Positions 1 to 8,764 of a stretch of DNA of 64,000 nucleotides are shown here, in pieces (position 1 is the stretch's first letter; each line of letters begins with the position of its first letter). Source of the stretch: Nostoc sp. PCC 7107 (GTDB taxonomy: Bacteria > Cyanobacteriota > Cyanobacteriia > Cyanobacteriales > Nostocaceae). The stretch spans positions 6,156,501-6,220,500 of the forward strand of contig NC_019676.1 in the NCBI RefSeq assembly GCF_000316625.1, written 5' to 3'. The translations under genes were made by a program, and so were the position numbers. The notes below the pieces were generated by a model. The model did not search any database. It saw nothing but the letters and a program-made list of their open reading frames with translations, and had not been told where the DNA came from.

Positions 1-631
1 GTCCCCGTTCCAATGCTGCTTTCGCATCAGCAGAAGGGATTTGCACTACTTTGACATCCTTGGTAATTCCTTCTTTATCTAACAAACCCATCAAATACCG
101 ATGGGGATAAGTACCTTTGGCAACCCCGATTTTTGTACCTTTAAGTTGTGCAACTGAGCCTACACCATTTTTACTAGTAATTAGCCAAGCATTCTGACCA
201 ACTCTTGTCTGATTAATCAATCGAGTTGGTAAACCTGCGGCTCGACCAACTAAAGCTGGGGTATCTCCATACAAACCCATATCTAATTGACCGCTAACTA
301 AGGCTTCGTTGAGTGCTGGGCCGCCTACAAAGGGAATAAATTTTACTTCTGTCACACCCAGGCTTTTGAGCGCAGGTGTTAACTTTCCTTTTTGCAATGC
401 CCAACCCTCTGGGCCAATTGGTAATTTGCTTTCCGAACTAATAAAACCAACCCGCAAAACCCAGGTTTTCGGCTTTGTCGAATTAGCTGCTGTATTAGAT
501 GAAGCAACTGCTGAGTTATCAGACTGGCCTTGTTGAGAAGTACAACCAGTCAGAGTAAATAAAAAGGCAACAGTTGTGATGGAAACTAAAAGACGATGAA
601 GAAAGCTGCACTCAATTACTTGGGAATTCAT
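1..631 (-). CDS. ABC transporter substrate-binding lipoprotein, sulfonate/taurine type (partial, C-terminus off window)
   Basis: Reading leftward from an ATG at 629-631 gives about 210 codons with no stop before the window edge, so the C-terminus is missing. Residues 1-30 form a lipoprotein signal ending in LTGC, with Cys30 as the lipidation site, followed by a Ser/Asn/Thr-rich linker. The mature part begins with a WVLRVGFI strand and later has GQLDMGLYGDTPALVGRAAG and LKGTKIGVAKGTY, the pattern of NMT1/SsuA-type periplasmic binding proteins that deliver aliphatic sulfonates, taurine or nitrate to an ABC importer. It starts 10 bases after the ferredoxin stop, so it is the third gene of a flavoprotein-ferredoxin-binding protein operon. 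The substrate is inferred from the family and from the sulfur-related genes nearby; no residue proves it. Confidence 0.85.
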   Translation of the reverse strand, partial: MNSQVIECSFLHRLLVSITTVAFLFTLTGCTSQQGQSDNSAVASSNTAANSTKPKTWVLRVGFISSESKLPIGPEGWALQKGKLTPALKSLGVTEVKFIPFVGGPALNEALVSGQLDMGLYGDTPALVGRAAGLPTRLINQTRVGQNAWLITSKNGVGSVAQLKGTKIGVAKGTYPHRYLMGLLDKEGITKDVKVVQIPSADAKAALERG

Positions 632-641
632 AGAGTGGGAA

Positions 642-1040
642 TTAGGAATTATTTTGTTGCGATCGCCAAGGTAAGATTCTACCTTGAACATCTGTAGGTA
701 AATTGCTGCTACTTTGCATCACGGGATAGTAGTAAGCAGACTTCTCAGTTTTGGCGGCTGGTGTGCGTCCTTTTCCCCAGCCGACGTTTTTGCGATAACT
801 ACCAAGTAAGCCAGACGCTATCAAAGTTTCTTCATCCACTGGGACTGATTCATCAGCGTTGGGATCAACATACAGTGCATCTACAGGACAGTACAGTTCG
901 CACATATAACAAGTTTGACAATCACTCTGACGAGCAATTTTCGGCGCACGTCCTGGTACTGCATCAAATACATTGGTAGGACAGGCTGTGACGCAAAGAT
1001 TACATTTAACACACCTAGATTCACTAACTAATTCAATCAC
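642..1040 (-). CDS. dicluster 4Fe-4S ferredoxin
   Basis: A 132-residue protein. Two complete ferredoxin motifs are visible: Cys10-x2-Cys13-x2-Cys16-x3-Cys20-Pro and Cys41-x2-Cys44-x2-Cys47-x3-Cys51-Pro, enough for two [4Fe-4S] clusters. The C-terminal 70 residues are a polar tail without further cysteines. The start is GTG, and it overlaps the stop of the upstream flavoprotein gene (GTGA), so the two are translationally coupled and probably form an electron-transfer pair, as AprB does with AprA or a ferredoxin does with fumarate-reductase-like flavoproteins. The cognate substrate is unknown. The neighbouring sulfonate-type binding protein suggests organosulfur metabolism, which is inference. 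Confidence 0.88.
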   Translation of the reverse strand: MIELVSESRCVKCNLCVTACPTNVFDAVPGRAPKIARQSDCQTCYMCELYCPVDALYVDPNADESVPVDEETLIASGLLGSYRKNVGWGKGRTPAAKTEKSAYYYPVMQSSSNLPTDVQGRILPWRSQQNNS

Positions 1041-2101
1041 AGTGCAACTAACTCCTTATTGACGATTTCTTGTTCAGGTTTTGCCCAGACCTTATCTAAT
1101 CCGCCACTAATTAACCGATATTGCTGATTAGCATCTTGTTGGGGATAATCCTGATGTTTGTGCATTCCACGAGTTTCTGTCCGAGCTTGTGCTGAAGTAT
1201 ACATCCATCTGGCAGTGGCAACCATCGCCGCAGCTTCTCTGGCGGCTAATGTTTGACTGTCTGTTGGAGCAGCACTATGACGAATTTCTCGCCATAAACT
1301 ATGCAATCTTTCTAAGGAATCGCTTAAGCCTTGTTCAGTACGGAAGAGGTTGCGATTATATGGTAAAACTTCTGCTTGGGTAGCTTGAATAACTTCTTGC
1401 GGATTAAAAGTATGACTACTCTCAGAGCTAATTTCCGCCCCAGCTTCAGCCGCCATTAAATAACCATCGCCAGTCAGGACATTGCAACCGAGGGCTTTAC
1501 TCAAGAAAGCACAACCGCCAGTAGCAATCACTACTGCTCCTGCTCTGACTGTCCAGCGTCCACCGGCTTGACGACGAATTCCTTTAGCTCCGGCTACTGC
1601 GCCTGTTTGGTCTACTAACAATTCTAAAGCGGGGCTATGGTCAAGAATCTGTACTCCAGCTTTCTTAATTTGCTTACGCATCAGACGCATATACTCTGCA
1701 CCTTGCTGGAGGGAACGATAGTAAGGTTGTCCTTGTTGGTCGGACGGAAAAGGATAACCCCAATTACCTAACTGATGGAGATTTGCATGAGTTAGGTCTA
1801 ATACTCGCTCCATCCAATCTCGTTCTGATAAAAACCCTCCCAAAGCTTCCCGACTCGCCATAGCGGTTTCGCGTTGTTCAGGGTTTCCTACATACCACAC
1901 ACTGGTTCCACCAGATGCAGTTGCACCACTAGAGCCACAATAGCCTTTGTCTACTAAAATCACCCTGGCTCCACTAGCCGCAGCATTATAAGCTGCCCAA
2001 GCACCAGCCGGGCCGCCGCCAATTACTAAAACATCAGCCTCTAAATCTAGATTGGAGTCAGTCGTAAATGATGGCTCAGACGCTAATTGATTTGCGCTCA
2101 C
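1037..2101 (-). CDS. FAD-dependent oxidoreductase (fumarate reductase/AprA type), apparently internally deleted
   Basis: A 354-residue flavoprotein. The N-terminal dinucleotide fold is intact (VIGGGPAGAWAA near residues 26-37, then VILVDKG), as are the ATGG loop near residue 194 and TGDGYLMAAEAGAEI near 210-224. Immediately after residue 225 the sequence jumps to NPQEVIQA and YNRNLFRTEQGL, and then to the helical C-terminal segment with ETRGMHKHQDYP. Relatives normally carry a capping domain and a second FAD-binding stretch with a GLYAAGD-like motif between these parts and are roughly 500 residues or more. Neither is present, so I infer an in-frame internal deletion near 1405-1430. The start is GTG with AAGGAG nine bases upstream. 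It is first in the operon with ferredoxin and binding protein. The product is probably inactive. Confidence 0.75.
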   Translation of the reverse strand: MSANQLASEPSFTTDSNLDLEADVLVIGGGPAGAWAAYNAAASGARVILVDKGYCGSSGATASGGTSVWYVGNPEQRETAMASREALGGFLSERDWMERVLDLTHANLHQLGNWGYPFPSDQQGQPYYRSLQQGAEYMRLMRKQIKKAGVQILDHSPALELLVDQTGAVAGAKGIRRQAGGRWTVRAGAVVIATGGCAFLSKALGCNVLTGDGYLMAAEAGAEISSESSHTFNPQEVIQATQAEVLPYNRNLFRTEQGLSDSLERLHSLWREIRHSAAPTDSQTLAAREAAAMVATARWMYTSAQARTETRGMHKHQDYPQQDANQQYRLISGGLDKVWAKPEQEIVNKELVAL

Positions 2102-3032
2102 TAGCTCTCACTCCTTAATTCATAGACAGTCATATTTTTAAAATCACAGGCATAACTAGCTAAATTCATCTGTGCATAACTTAGAGAAAGACTGGAAGAC
2201 TTATTTGTAAGGTAATACAGATGATTGCCAATAAAATACTAATCATCGACCGATTTAACGGGGATTAATTGAGCAGTATTGCATAGCATTAGACAAAATT
2301 CAAGTGTTTCGCAATTAAAAAATATGTAAATCTAAATTTATTGTGTGCGAATAGTTAGGGTCGCTAATTATTTTGCTGCTTCGTTTATACTTAACTAAAT
2401 AGGACTTACGCACGGGTAAGGAAGAACAAACCGCATAGACGCGTCAGCGGCTTCCTGCAGGGTGGAGACAAAGTACACGAAGACGTAAGAGTTTGAGAGA
2501 GTTTTTGCGTAAATCCTATTCTCATTAAAATGCTTAGTGACTTTTTTGAATAAGACATCTTGCTTTTTTCAGATGTTTGTGGGAAATTCTATTTTATCAT
2601 TAAGTACAGTAAACCTACCTGCTTACAGTACATTAGCTATTGATGATAAACAGCTTGGCTGTCAATAGTGAACTGCATAAGCCAGTATCTATAGATAGTT
2701 AAAAAGCTCTAGAAAAAGCCTTATCAAAGGCTGTTGATTATTGATTCTAGACCGCAAAGTTTCAGTTAAAGAGTCTGGGATTTTTAAGAAAAAATTATCC
2801 CCAATTGTGGGGTAAGTATACTTCGGCAAGCTCAGTACAAGTCCTGCCCGCCCTTGAAATAGGGTTTGGCTCACGTGCTTACTCGTAGCTGTTTTTACTC
2901 ACAATACTTACTGTTGGAACTACTTTTGCTTAGTGTTGCTTTGCATCTCTGCTAAGAGATTAGTTTGACAGAACTTACTTTTTGATAGTGCAATCTCAAA
3001 ATTTTATACTCTAAGAACGAAGATTCATCATT
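2102..3032. other. intergenic region with one MITE-like repeat
   Basis: The 930 bases between the divergent flavoprotein operon and the haloperoxidase-like gene hold the MITE-like inverted repeat at 2398-2520 and must contain both promoters, though I cannot assign -35/-10 boxes with confidence. A short frame on the minus strand (2689-2874) has no recognisable feature and I do not call it. A segment near 2821-2837 resembles the CTTCGRCAAGCTCAG repeat common in Nostocales; a second copy lies near 17910. Confidence 0.5.
2398..2520. repeat. MITE-like inverted-repeat element, about 123 bp
   Basis: The 15-base ends AATAGGACTTACGCA (2398-2412) and TGCGTAAATCCTATT (2506-2520) are inverted repeats with 14 of 15 positions matching. 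The interior is about 93 bp with no coding potential. Elements with AGGACTTACGCA termini are common in Nostocales intergenic regions and are thought to be non-autonomous transposon derivatives. I did not see a clear target duplication. Confidence 0.7.
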
Positions 3033-4865
3033 ATGGAACCCGATCGCAATTCTCATCAACTTCCTCAAGACAATACACAATTGCAAGCTGAAACGACAAG
3101 CCCTCACTCTTGTAATAGTAGAAAAGGACTTGGCAGATTTTTTTTACAAGACGGTGTAAATAGACGTTCATTTCTCAGACACGCTAGTTTTTTTACTGCT
3201 ACTAGCGTTATCGCTGGAATGATTGGTTCACCTTTCGGTTCTTCAAAAAAGGGAGATATTGCACAAGCTAAGGAAAGTGCTTGGGGTAAAAACCGTGCTA
3301 AAGATTTTGAGTATATCAAGTTTCGCCAACGAGCTTTTCAAGTACGTGTTCAAGCAGCGCAAAATAATCAGCAGATTGAGATTCCACCGCATCCCACGAA
3401 CGGTGATGAGGAACGCTATGCTAACAAAATCGCCACTGACACTAGAGGATTGCCACACAATCAACGAGGCGAAGTTGATCTAAAAGCTTACGAATCTTTG
3501 GCTAAGGCTTTAAAAACACAGAATCCTGATGATTACGAAAGGATTATCTTAGGTGGTGCGAGGAAATTGGTTAATCCTCAAGGGCCTTTGGCAATTAGCC
3601 TAGAAGGAATCAATGCTTCTCAGATATCAGTTCCGCCACCACCAACTCTAGATAGTGCAGAACAAGCGGCCGAGGCAGTGGAACTCTACTGGCAGGCTTT
3701 ATTAAGAGATGTACCTTTTCATAGGTTTGATAGAGATGAAAATATCTTAGCGGCGATCGCTGAACTGAATAGCCTTTCCTCATTCCGAGGGCCAAAACAA
3801 AATGGTATTGTGACTCCTTAAACCTTATTTCGTGGCAGCGTTATTTATGTTGATGAACGCGATCGCTCTGGTAGAACAGTAAAATATGTTACTCCTCCAG
3901 GAGTGACAGATGGCCCTTATATTTCCCAATTTCTGTTGCGGGAAATTCCTTACAACACTCAGGTTATTTCACCGTTGATTCGTACTGCCCTTGCTGGTAG
4001 GGAAAATGACTTCCTAACTAATTATAATGAATGGCTAACTGTTCAAAATGGAGGTAATTCTGGCAAGTCCATTAAGTACGATCCGACACGTCGTTTTGTA
4101 TTTACTGTCCGTGATCTAGGTGAATTAGCACATATCGGTGGGGCTTTGTTCTTCGGAGCTTTGTTAATTTTGAGCAGTAGTAACGCGCCTTTGAATCCCG
4201 GTAATCCCTATATCAACTCCAAAACTCAACAAGGTTCTGCGGCTACATTTGCACCAGCGCATTTTCAAGCCTTACTCAACTTGGCTCCCTCGCGGGCAAT
4301 CAGGGCTTCATATTGGCAAAAGTATTATGTCCATCGACGTTTAAGACCAGAAGCTTATGGTGGACTGATTTACAACAACATTGTCAATAGAACTAACTAC
4401 CCAATTAATTCTGAGGTCTTAAAGTCCACAGCTTTAGCTCGAACTTTTAGCACATTTGGCACTTATCTATTATCCCATGCTTACCCAGAAGGCGCACCAT
4501 TCCATCCTTCCTATACTGGTGGTGCTGCCTCCATTGCTGGTGTGCAAGCTACATTGTTGAAAGCTTTTTTTGACGAGAACTTTATCCTTCCCAACCCTGT
4601 AGAACCAGATCCCAGCGACCCAACCAAACTAATTCCCTATAGTGGGACACCTTTGACAGTCGGTGGAGAGTTGAATAAATTAGCTACAAACTATTACATT
4701 GGTCGTGGTCACGGTGGTATCCATTGGCGTTCAGATGGTGCAGCTGGCTTGGCTTTGGGTGAAGAAATTGCAATCAGTATACTCAGAGATGAAAGACTAG
4801 GATACAACGAGAAATTTAACGGTTTTACTTTCACCAAATTTGACGGTACAAAAGTTACTGTCTAA
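3033..4865 (+). pseudogene. vanadium-dependent haloperoxidase-like protein, interrupted by one in-frame TAA
   Basis: Codons 1-262 run from ATG 3033 to a TAA at 3819-3821. Exactly the same frame then continues without another stop to 4865, giving about 610 residues if read through, a normal length for this family. The N-terminus has a twin-arginine signal (RRSFLRH, residues 44-50, then a hydrophobic run), so the product is exported folded. The second half carries haloperoxidase/PAP2-type motifs: KYYVHRRLRPEA, YPEGAPFHPSY, LLKAFFDENF and GGIHWRSDGAAGLALGEE. The segment expected to read SGHA after HPSY reads GGAA, so the usual catalytic histidine of that motif seems absent. These enzymes use vanadate and peroxide to oxidise halides. 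One C-to-T change (CAA to TAA) would explain the break. Read error or readthrough remain possible. Confidence 0.8.
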
Positions 4866-5518
4866 ATCGATTGGGCATACAGAACGCAGTTGCTTTACTT
4901 GAGAATTCACAAGTGGAGCAACTGTTGTCATAGGGCAATTTTCTAGATATTGAAAAAGGATAATTCGTAATGTTTTGATATCTTGCACCAAGCGACTAGA
5001 AGTCGCGGCTACACAGGCAAAACCCGCCTGTGCGGGTTTCAAACTCTTGATGTTGTGTTAGTCCGCGTAGGCGGACTTCGTTTGTATAGCCGCGATTTCT
5101 AATCGCCAAGGCTAGTGGTTTACCAAGGAAATTTTGCATGGTGGACAGAGGAGGGGCTGGGGAGAGTTACTTTCATTTCTCCCCCTGCAAGGTCTACACA
5201 GCAATATTGGGTTGGTGGACTACTAGGTGCAAGATGTGAGCCTCTAACTAGCGCGGCGACGCACTAGCAAAATATAGAAGAAACACAGACTAGCCAACGT
5301 TTTAAAGCGAATAAATCGTATACTTGTCCAGACGCGAAGTTTATTGTCTCTACAAACCTGATATTCTCACTAGACAACCTTAACTGAAGCGTCAGAGATA
5401 AGACTTGATTTTATCTAAATATCTGTGATACTCTGCTTTCATCCATAAAATACAGTTAATCGATAAGCTAACCGTATTTTATAAATATACAGTGTGCATT
5501 AAACGGGAATCACCCCTT
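4866..5518. other. intergenic region with hairpin repeats
   Basis: The 650-base gap holds the dispersed inverted-repeat element at 4991-5107. The rest, to about 5518, contains no coding frame I would support. The part from 5380 to 5510 is AT-rich and presumably carries the promoter of the methyltransferase-glutathione transferase operon, but I cannot name boxes. Confidence 0.5.
4991..5107. repeat. dispersed inverted-repeat element, copy 1
   Basis: The left end reads CGACTAGAAGTCGCGGCTAC and the right end is TGTATAGCCGCGATTTCTAA followed by TCGCC, an imperfect terminal inverted repeat. Inside are two perfect smaller hairpins, AACCCGC-CTGT-GCGGGTT near 5020 and GTCCGC-GTAG-GCGGAC at 5061-5076. 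A second copy with the same ends lies at 17819-17964. It is non-coding and mobile-looking, typical of Nostocales spacer DNA. Confidence 0.7.
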
Positions 5519-6172
5519 ATGCCAAAAGATTGGTATGAATGGCACGACCTCTACAAGACTGAGCCTAGATTGCAGCAGCGTCTAGAAATCGTGCGAGAAT
5601 TTATTGGATATAGCTTGAATGCGTCTCCAGATGGAGCTATTCGGATAGTCAGTGTTTGCGCGGGTGATGGACGAGATTTATTAGGAACATTGGAAAATCA
5701 CCCTCGGAGAAATGACGTACACGCAAGACTTGTGGAACTCAACCCCCAATTAGTTGAACGTGGACGCGCAACTATAGAATCTTTGGGTTTAGCCAAGCAA
5801 ATTGAGTTTATCAATGGTGATGCAGCGATCGCCAATAATTATGTAGGTGCAGTACCAGCAGATATTGTGATTGCTTGCGGTGTCTTTGGCAATCTGACTG
5901 AAGCAGAACTCAATCGCTTATTAGATAATTTAAGTTTTCTGAGTAAACCTGGTGCTTTTGTTATCTGGACACGCGGACACTCTAACGGTATTCCCTATTC
6001 TGAGAATGTGCGAAAAGTTTTAAGTACGTCTGGATCTGCAGAAGTTAACTTTAAAATCACAGCTACGGGTGACATGGGTGTAGGTCTTCATCGATACTTT
6101 GGTGAAAGTTTACCCCAACCCAAAGAGCAACAATTATTTGTGTTTTCGGGCGTTCCTAGTAAAGCGAGGTAA
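5519..6172 (+). CDS. class I SAM-dependent methyltransferase
   Basis: A 217-residue protein from ATG 5519. A longer frame begins with GTG at 5492, but the extra nine residues look unrelated, and MPKDWYEWHDLYKTEP is a plausible N-terminus. The glycine-rich SAM loop is IVSVCAGDGRDLLGTLE (about residues 45-61), followed by an acidic strand end VELNPQL and a FINGDAAI segment, as in Rossmann-type methyltransferases. ADIVIACGVFGNLTEAE follows. The methyl acceptor is unknown. The stop is two bases before the next ATG, so it is co-transcribed with the glutathione transferase gene. In this locus it might act on a sulfur, halide or phenolic compound, but that is only inference from neighbours. Confidence 0.82.
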   Translation: MPKDWYEWHDLYKTEPRLQQRLEIVREFIGYSLNASPDGAIRIVSVCAGDGRDLLGTLENHPRRNDVHARLVELNPQLVERGRATIESLGLAKQIEFINGDAAIANNYVGAVPADIVIACGVFGNLTEAELNRLLDNLSFLSKPGAFVIWTRGHSNGIPYSENVRKVLSTSGSAEVNFKITATGDMGVGLHRYFGESLPQPKEQQLFVFSGVPSKAR

Positions 6173-6174
6173 TA

Positions 6175-7398
6175 ATGGCTATTCAAAACACATTATCTAC
6201 TTGGGAAGAACTTTTAGAAACTGCTAGAAAAAATACCTCTGCACGTAGAGTAAAAAGACCAGGACAATCACCTTCTACTGCACCAATACCCAGCAGTTTA
6301 CATAAACTTCCTCCAAACACTCAACCTCCAGTCTTACTGTACCGAGATACTAATTCTTGGTGTCCTTTTTGTGAACGAGTTTGGTTTGTATTGGAAGAAA
6401 AAGAAATTCCCTTTGCAACGGAGTTTATTGATTTAAGCAATAAACCCAAGTGGTATACAGATTTGGTTCCTACAACTCTTGTACCAGCTGCCAAGATAGA
6501 AGGGAAATTGGTGTATGAATCTAAAGATATTCTCTTGGCTTTAGAAGAAAAGTATCTTAGTCCTGCATTATTGCCGGAGAATCCAGAGGAAAATGCTGTT
6601 GCTAGACAGTTAGTTGAAGAGGCTGAGACTAACGGATTTAGAGAGATTGCGTTTAAATTTCTCAGAGAAGCACCCGCCGATGCTGATGAGTTAGCAAAGT
6701 TACAAGCAGAATTTGAAGCGAAGTTAGATGAACTTGAGCAAGCTTTAGGGAAATATCCAAGCCCCTTCTTTGTCAGTACATTTAGCTTGGTAGACATTAT
6801 GTATAGCCCCCATCTCGATAGATTGGCGGCTAATTTACCTGTGTATCGGGGATATCACATCAAAGGAAATCCGCGCTTTCCTCGAATTAACGCTTGGTTT
6901 GATGCACTAAATCAACGTCCTGCTTATCATCGGGTGAAGTCGGATAATATTACCAACAATTTACTATTGCGTCGGAGATGGGGTGTAGAACTGATTGGTA
7001 ATCCCTTACCTTTAGATGCAGCAGATAGCGAGAATATTCAATATCGCGCGGAAGCAGCTGAGAGATTGAGCGATAATCGAGAAGTTGCGATCGAAGATAT
7101 TATCAAAAATTCTGGAGTCCAAGCAATAGCAGTAGATGGTGATTTGACCACAGTTAAAGACGCGGTTGATTTTCACCTGCGGGAACTCGCTGATTATCTC
7201 ATTTCTGGTAATGGCGAAATTTTACCGGGTGGTCGAACTGGTGGTAAAAATAGCAGTGTTGATTCTATCTTCGCTGCTGTGGGGGCGATTACTTTTGCAT
7301 ATCTAAGAAATCGCATCTGTGCGCCGCGTGACATGAGTGCTGGTGCAGCAACGGCGTTTCGTGCGGCGATAGATAAGTTGTTGGCTTCTGTTTATTAA
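6175..7398 (+). CDS. glutathione S-transferase family protein with long C-terminal extension
   Basis: A 407-residue protein. After about 50 residues of leader there is a thioredoxin-like domain with SWCPFCERVWF (Cys63 and Cys66), TTLVPAAKIEG (the cis-Pro loop) and YESKDILLALEEKY, as in omega/DHAR-like transferases that use a cysteine active site. An all-helical domain with FSLVDIMYSPHLDRL follows to about residue 260. The last 140 residues, containing LPGGRTGGKNSS and helices to the end, go beyond the usual 200-250 residue length and I do not recognise them. It is coupled to the methyltransferase upstream by a two-base gap. Probable role: glutathione-dependent reduction or dehalogenation/detoxification of an organic substrate. 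Confidence 0.82.
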   Translation: MAIQNTLSTWEELLETARKNTSARRVKRPGQSPSTAPIPSSLHKLPPNTQPPVLLYRDTNSWCPFCERVWFVLEEKEIPFATEFIDLSNKPKWYTDLVPTTLVPAAKIEGKLVYESKDILLALEEKYLSPALLPENPEENAVARQLVEEAETNGFREIAFKFLREAPADADELAKLQAEFEAKLDELEQALGKYPSPFFVSTFSLVDIMYSPHLDRLAANLPVYRGYHIKGNPRFPRINAWFDALNQRPAYHRVKSDNITNNLLLRRRWGVELIGNPLPLDAADSENIQYRAEAAERLSDNREVAIEDIIKNSGVQAIAVDGDLTTVKDAVDFHLRELADYLISGNGEILPGGRTGGKNSSVDSIFAAVGAITFAYLRNRICAPRDMSAGAATAFRAAIDKLLASVY

Positions 7399-7436
7399 TT
7401 TTATCGGTGTGGCTGATGAGTAGTAGTAATAAGCTC

Positions 7437-7460
7437 ACGCAAAGGCGCAAAGGCGCAAAG
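7437..7460. repeat. short tandem repeat GGCGCAAA
   Basis: Three near-perfect copies of an octamer (ACGCAAA GGCGCAAA GGCGCAAAG) lie between the convergent transferase and oxygenase genes. This motif is a common short tandem repeat of Nostoc-type genomes and has no known function. Confidence 0.6.
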
Positions 7461-7487
7461 TATAAGAGCTTGTCATGATGCAAATGT

Positions 7488-8486
7488 TTAAAGTACTGTT
7501 TGGTGTAGTTCTGGGAAGACTTTGGAGACTTTTTTTAACAGATAATCGCCGTATGTGCCGCTAAATTCGTGGACACTAGTTTTATCCCAGCGATCGCTTT
7601 TATCATCATTCACTACTACGTCTTTGAGTTCAATGGGTTTGACTTCAACATTAAAGTTGGGATCGAAGAAAAATGGAAATGACAGGCGATTACTTGTTGA
7701 TAAATTCCGAACGCGGTGAGGTGTTGAGCGATACAGTCCTTGTGTCATGAGATCGAGCATATCGCCAATGTTGCACACAAAGGAATTAGGAATAGGAGGT
7801 GCATCTATCCAACCAGACTTTGATTTGATTTGTAACCCACCGATATTATCTTGCTTGAGAATAGTTAATACTCCGTAATCTGTATGTTCGCCAACGCCCC
7901 ATTGAGATTGAGATGATGAATTAGGAGGATAATTAAAAATCCGAAATAATATCAATGGGTCTTTTGTATAACTGTCTGCAAAGTAAGATTCTTCTAATCC
8001 TAAACTCAAAGCAATTCCGGCCATTAGCGTATGTCCGAGTTGAGTCATTGAGTGCATATATTCCAGCACTGTTTCTCTAAATTGCGGAATATTTGATGGA
8101 AATAGGTTGCTACCGTGCATTGGTTTACCATCTTTCACCAGTGGATGATTTTCTTCTAGTTCTGTACCGAAATAAATACCTTCTTTTAAGTCTGGTTTCC
8201 CTGATGTCAATTCATTCCCTACAGGGAAATAACCTCGCCATGCTTTACCACCAAGAGACATACGAATTTGCAGCTTAGTTTCTTCATCCTGTGAGAAAAA
8301 CTGTTGGCTGAGGTTTTCTAATTGTTTTTGTAATTGTTCATCAACTCCATGTCCGACAATATAGAAGAAACCGTAATCTTGACACGCTTGTCTAATTTGT
8401 TCTGCAATTCCAGAATAAGATTTGCTAGTTTGGGAAACCAGCGCACTAATATCAATTATGGGAACTTGAACGTGTGAGATGATCAT
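7488..8486 (-). CDS. 2-oxoglutarate/Fe(II)-dependent oxygenase, isopenicillin N synthase-like
   Basis: A 332-residue protein starting with ATG 8486. The N-terminal DIOX_N part begins VPIIDISALV and has YGFFYIVGHGV. The double-stranded beta-helix part contains the metal triad His201-x-Asp203 (EHTDYG) and His257 (TPHRVRN), plus Arg267-x-Ser269 (NRLSF) for binding the 2-oxoglutarate carboxylate, so the enzyme should be catalytically complete. The family oxidises small organic molecules in biosynthesis and degradation; the substrate is not deducible. It is divergent from the aldo/keto reductase gene, and the shared upstream region contains a duplicated 24-bp repeat that could be an operator. Confidence 0.9.
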   Translation of the reverse strand: MIISHVQVPIIDISALVSQTSKSYSGIAEQIRQACQDYGFFYIVGHGVDEQLQKQLENLSQQFFSQDEETKLQIRMSLGGKAWRGYFPVGNELTSGKPDLKEGIYFGTELEENHPLVKDGKPMHGSNLFPSNIPQFRETVLEYMHSMTQLGHTLMAGIALSLGLEESYFADSYTKDPLILFRIFNYPPNSSSQSQWGVGEHTDYGVLTILKQDNIGGLQIKSKSGWIDAPPIPNSFVCNIGDMLDLMTQGLYRSTPHRVRNLSTSNRLSFPFFFDPNFNVEVKPIELKDVVVNDDKSDRWDKTSVHEFSGTYGDYLLKKVSKVFPELHQTVL

Positions 8487-8634
8487 GCTTTGTTTTTTTA
8501 TTGGTGCTTAGACTATACAAGAAATTATATCGATGTCAGAATTTTTGAGATGGCGATCGCTAAATTTTGTCAACTAAAAAAATATATGTTTTTGTTAATT
8601 TCGTTTTAAAGTTACATAATTCGATATACATACC

Positions 8635-8682
8635 GTAGTATTATTTAAATAATCCTCAGTAGTATTATTTAAATAATCCTCA
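8635..8682. promoter_or_regulatory. perfect 24-bp tandem duplication with internal palindrome (candidate operator)
   Basis: Two identical 24-base units, 8635-8658 and 8659-8682, each hold the perfect 14-base palindrome ATTATTTAAATAAT followed by CCTCA. They sit in the divergent spacer between the oxygenase (minus) and aldo/keto reductase (plus) genes. A dimeric regulator could bind both, or this may simply be a recent tandem duplication. Confidence 0.45.
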
Positions 8683-8764
8683 GTTACTCTAAAAATTAAA
8701 AATTTTTCAGCATAAGTAATAATTATTGAGTAACCAAAACTGAACAATAAAAATATTCCAAAAT

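Noticed and set aside
2689-2874. 61-codon minus-strand frame in the spacer before the haloperoxidase gene
   Set aside because: No family pattern, no ribosome binding site, and it runs through repeat-like DNA.
4797-5042. 81-codon minus-strand frame overlapping the end of the haloperoxidase gene
   Set aside because: It overlaps the coding end of the gene and runs into the dispersed hairpin element; a shadow.
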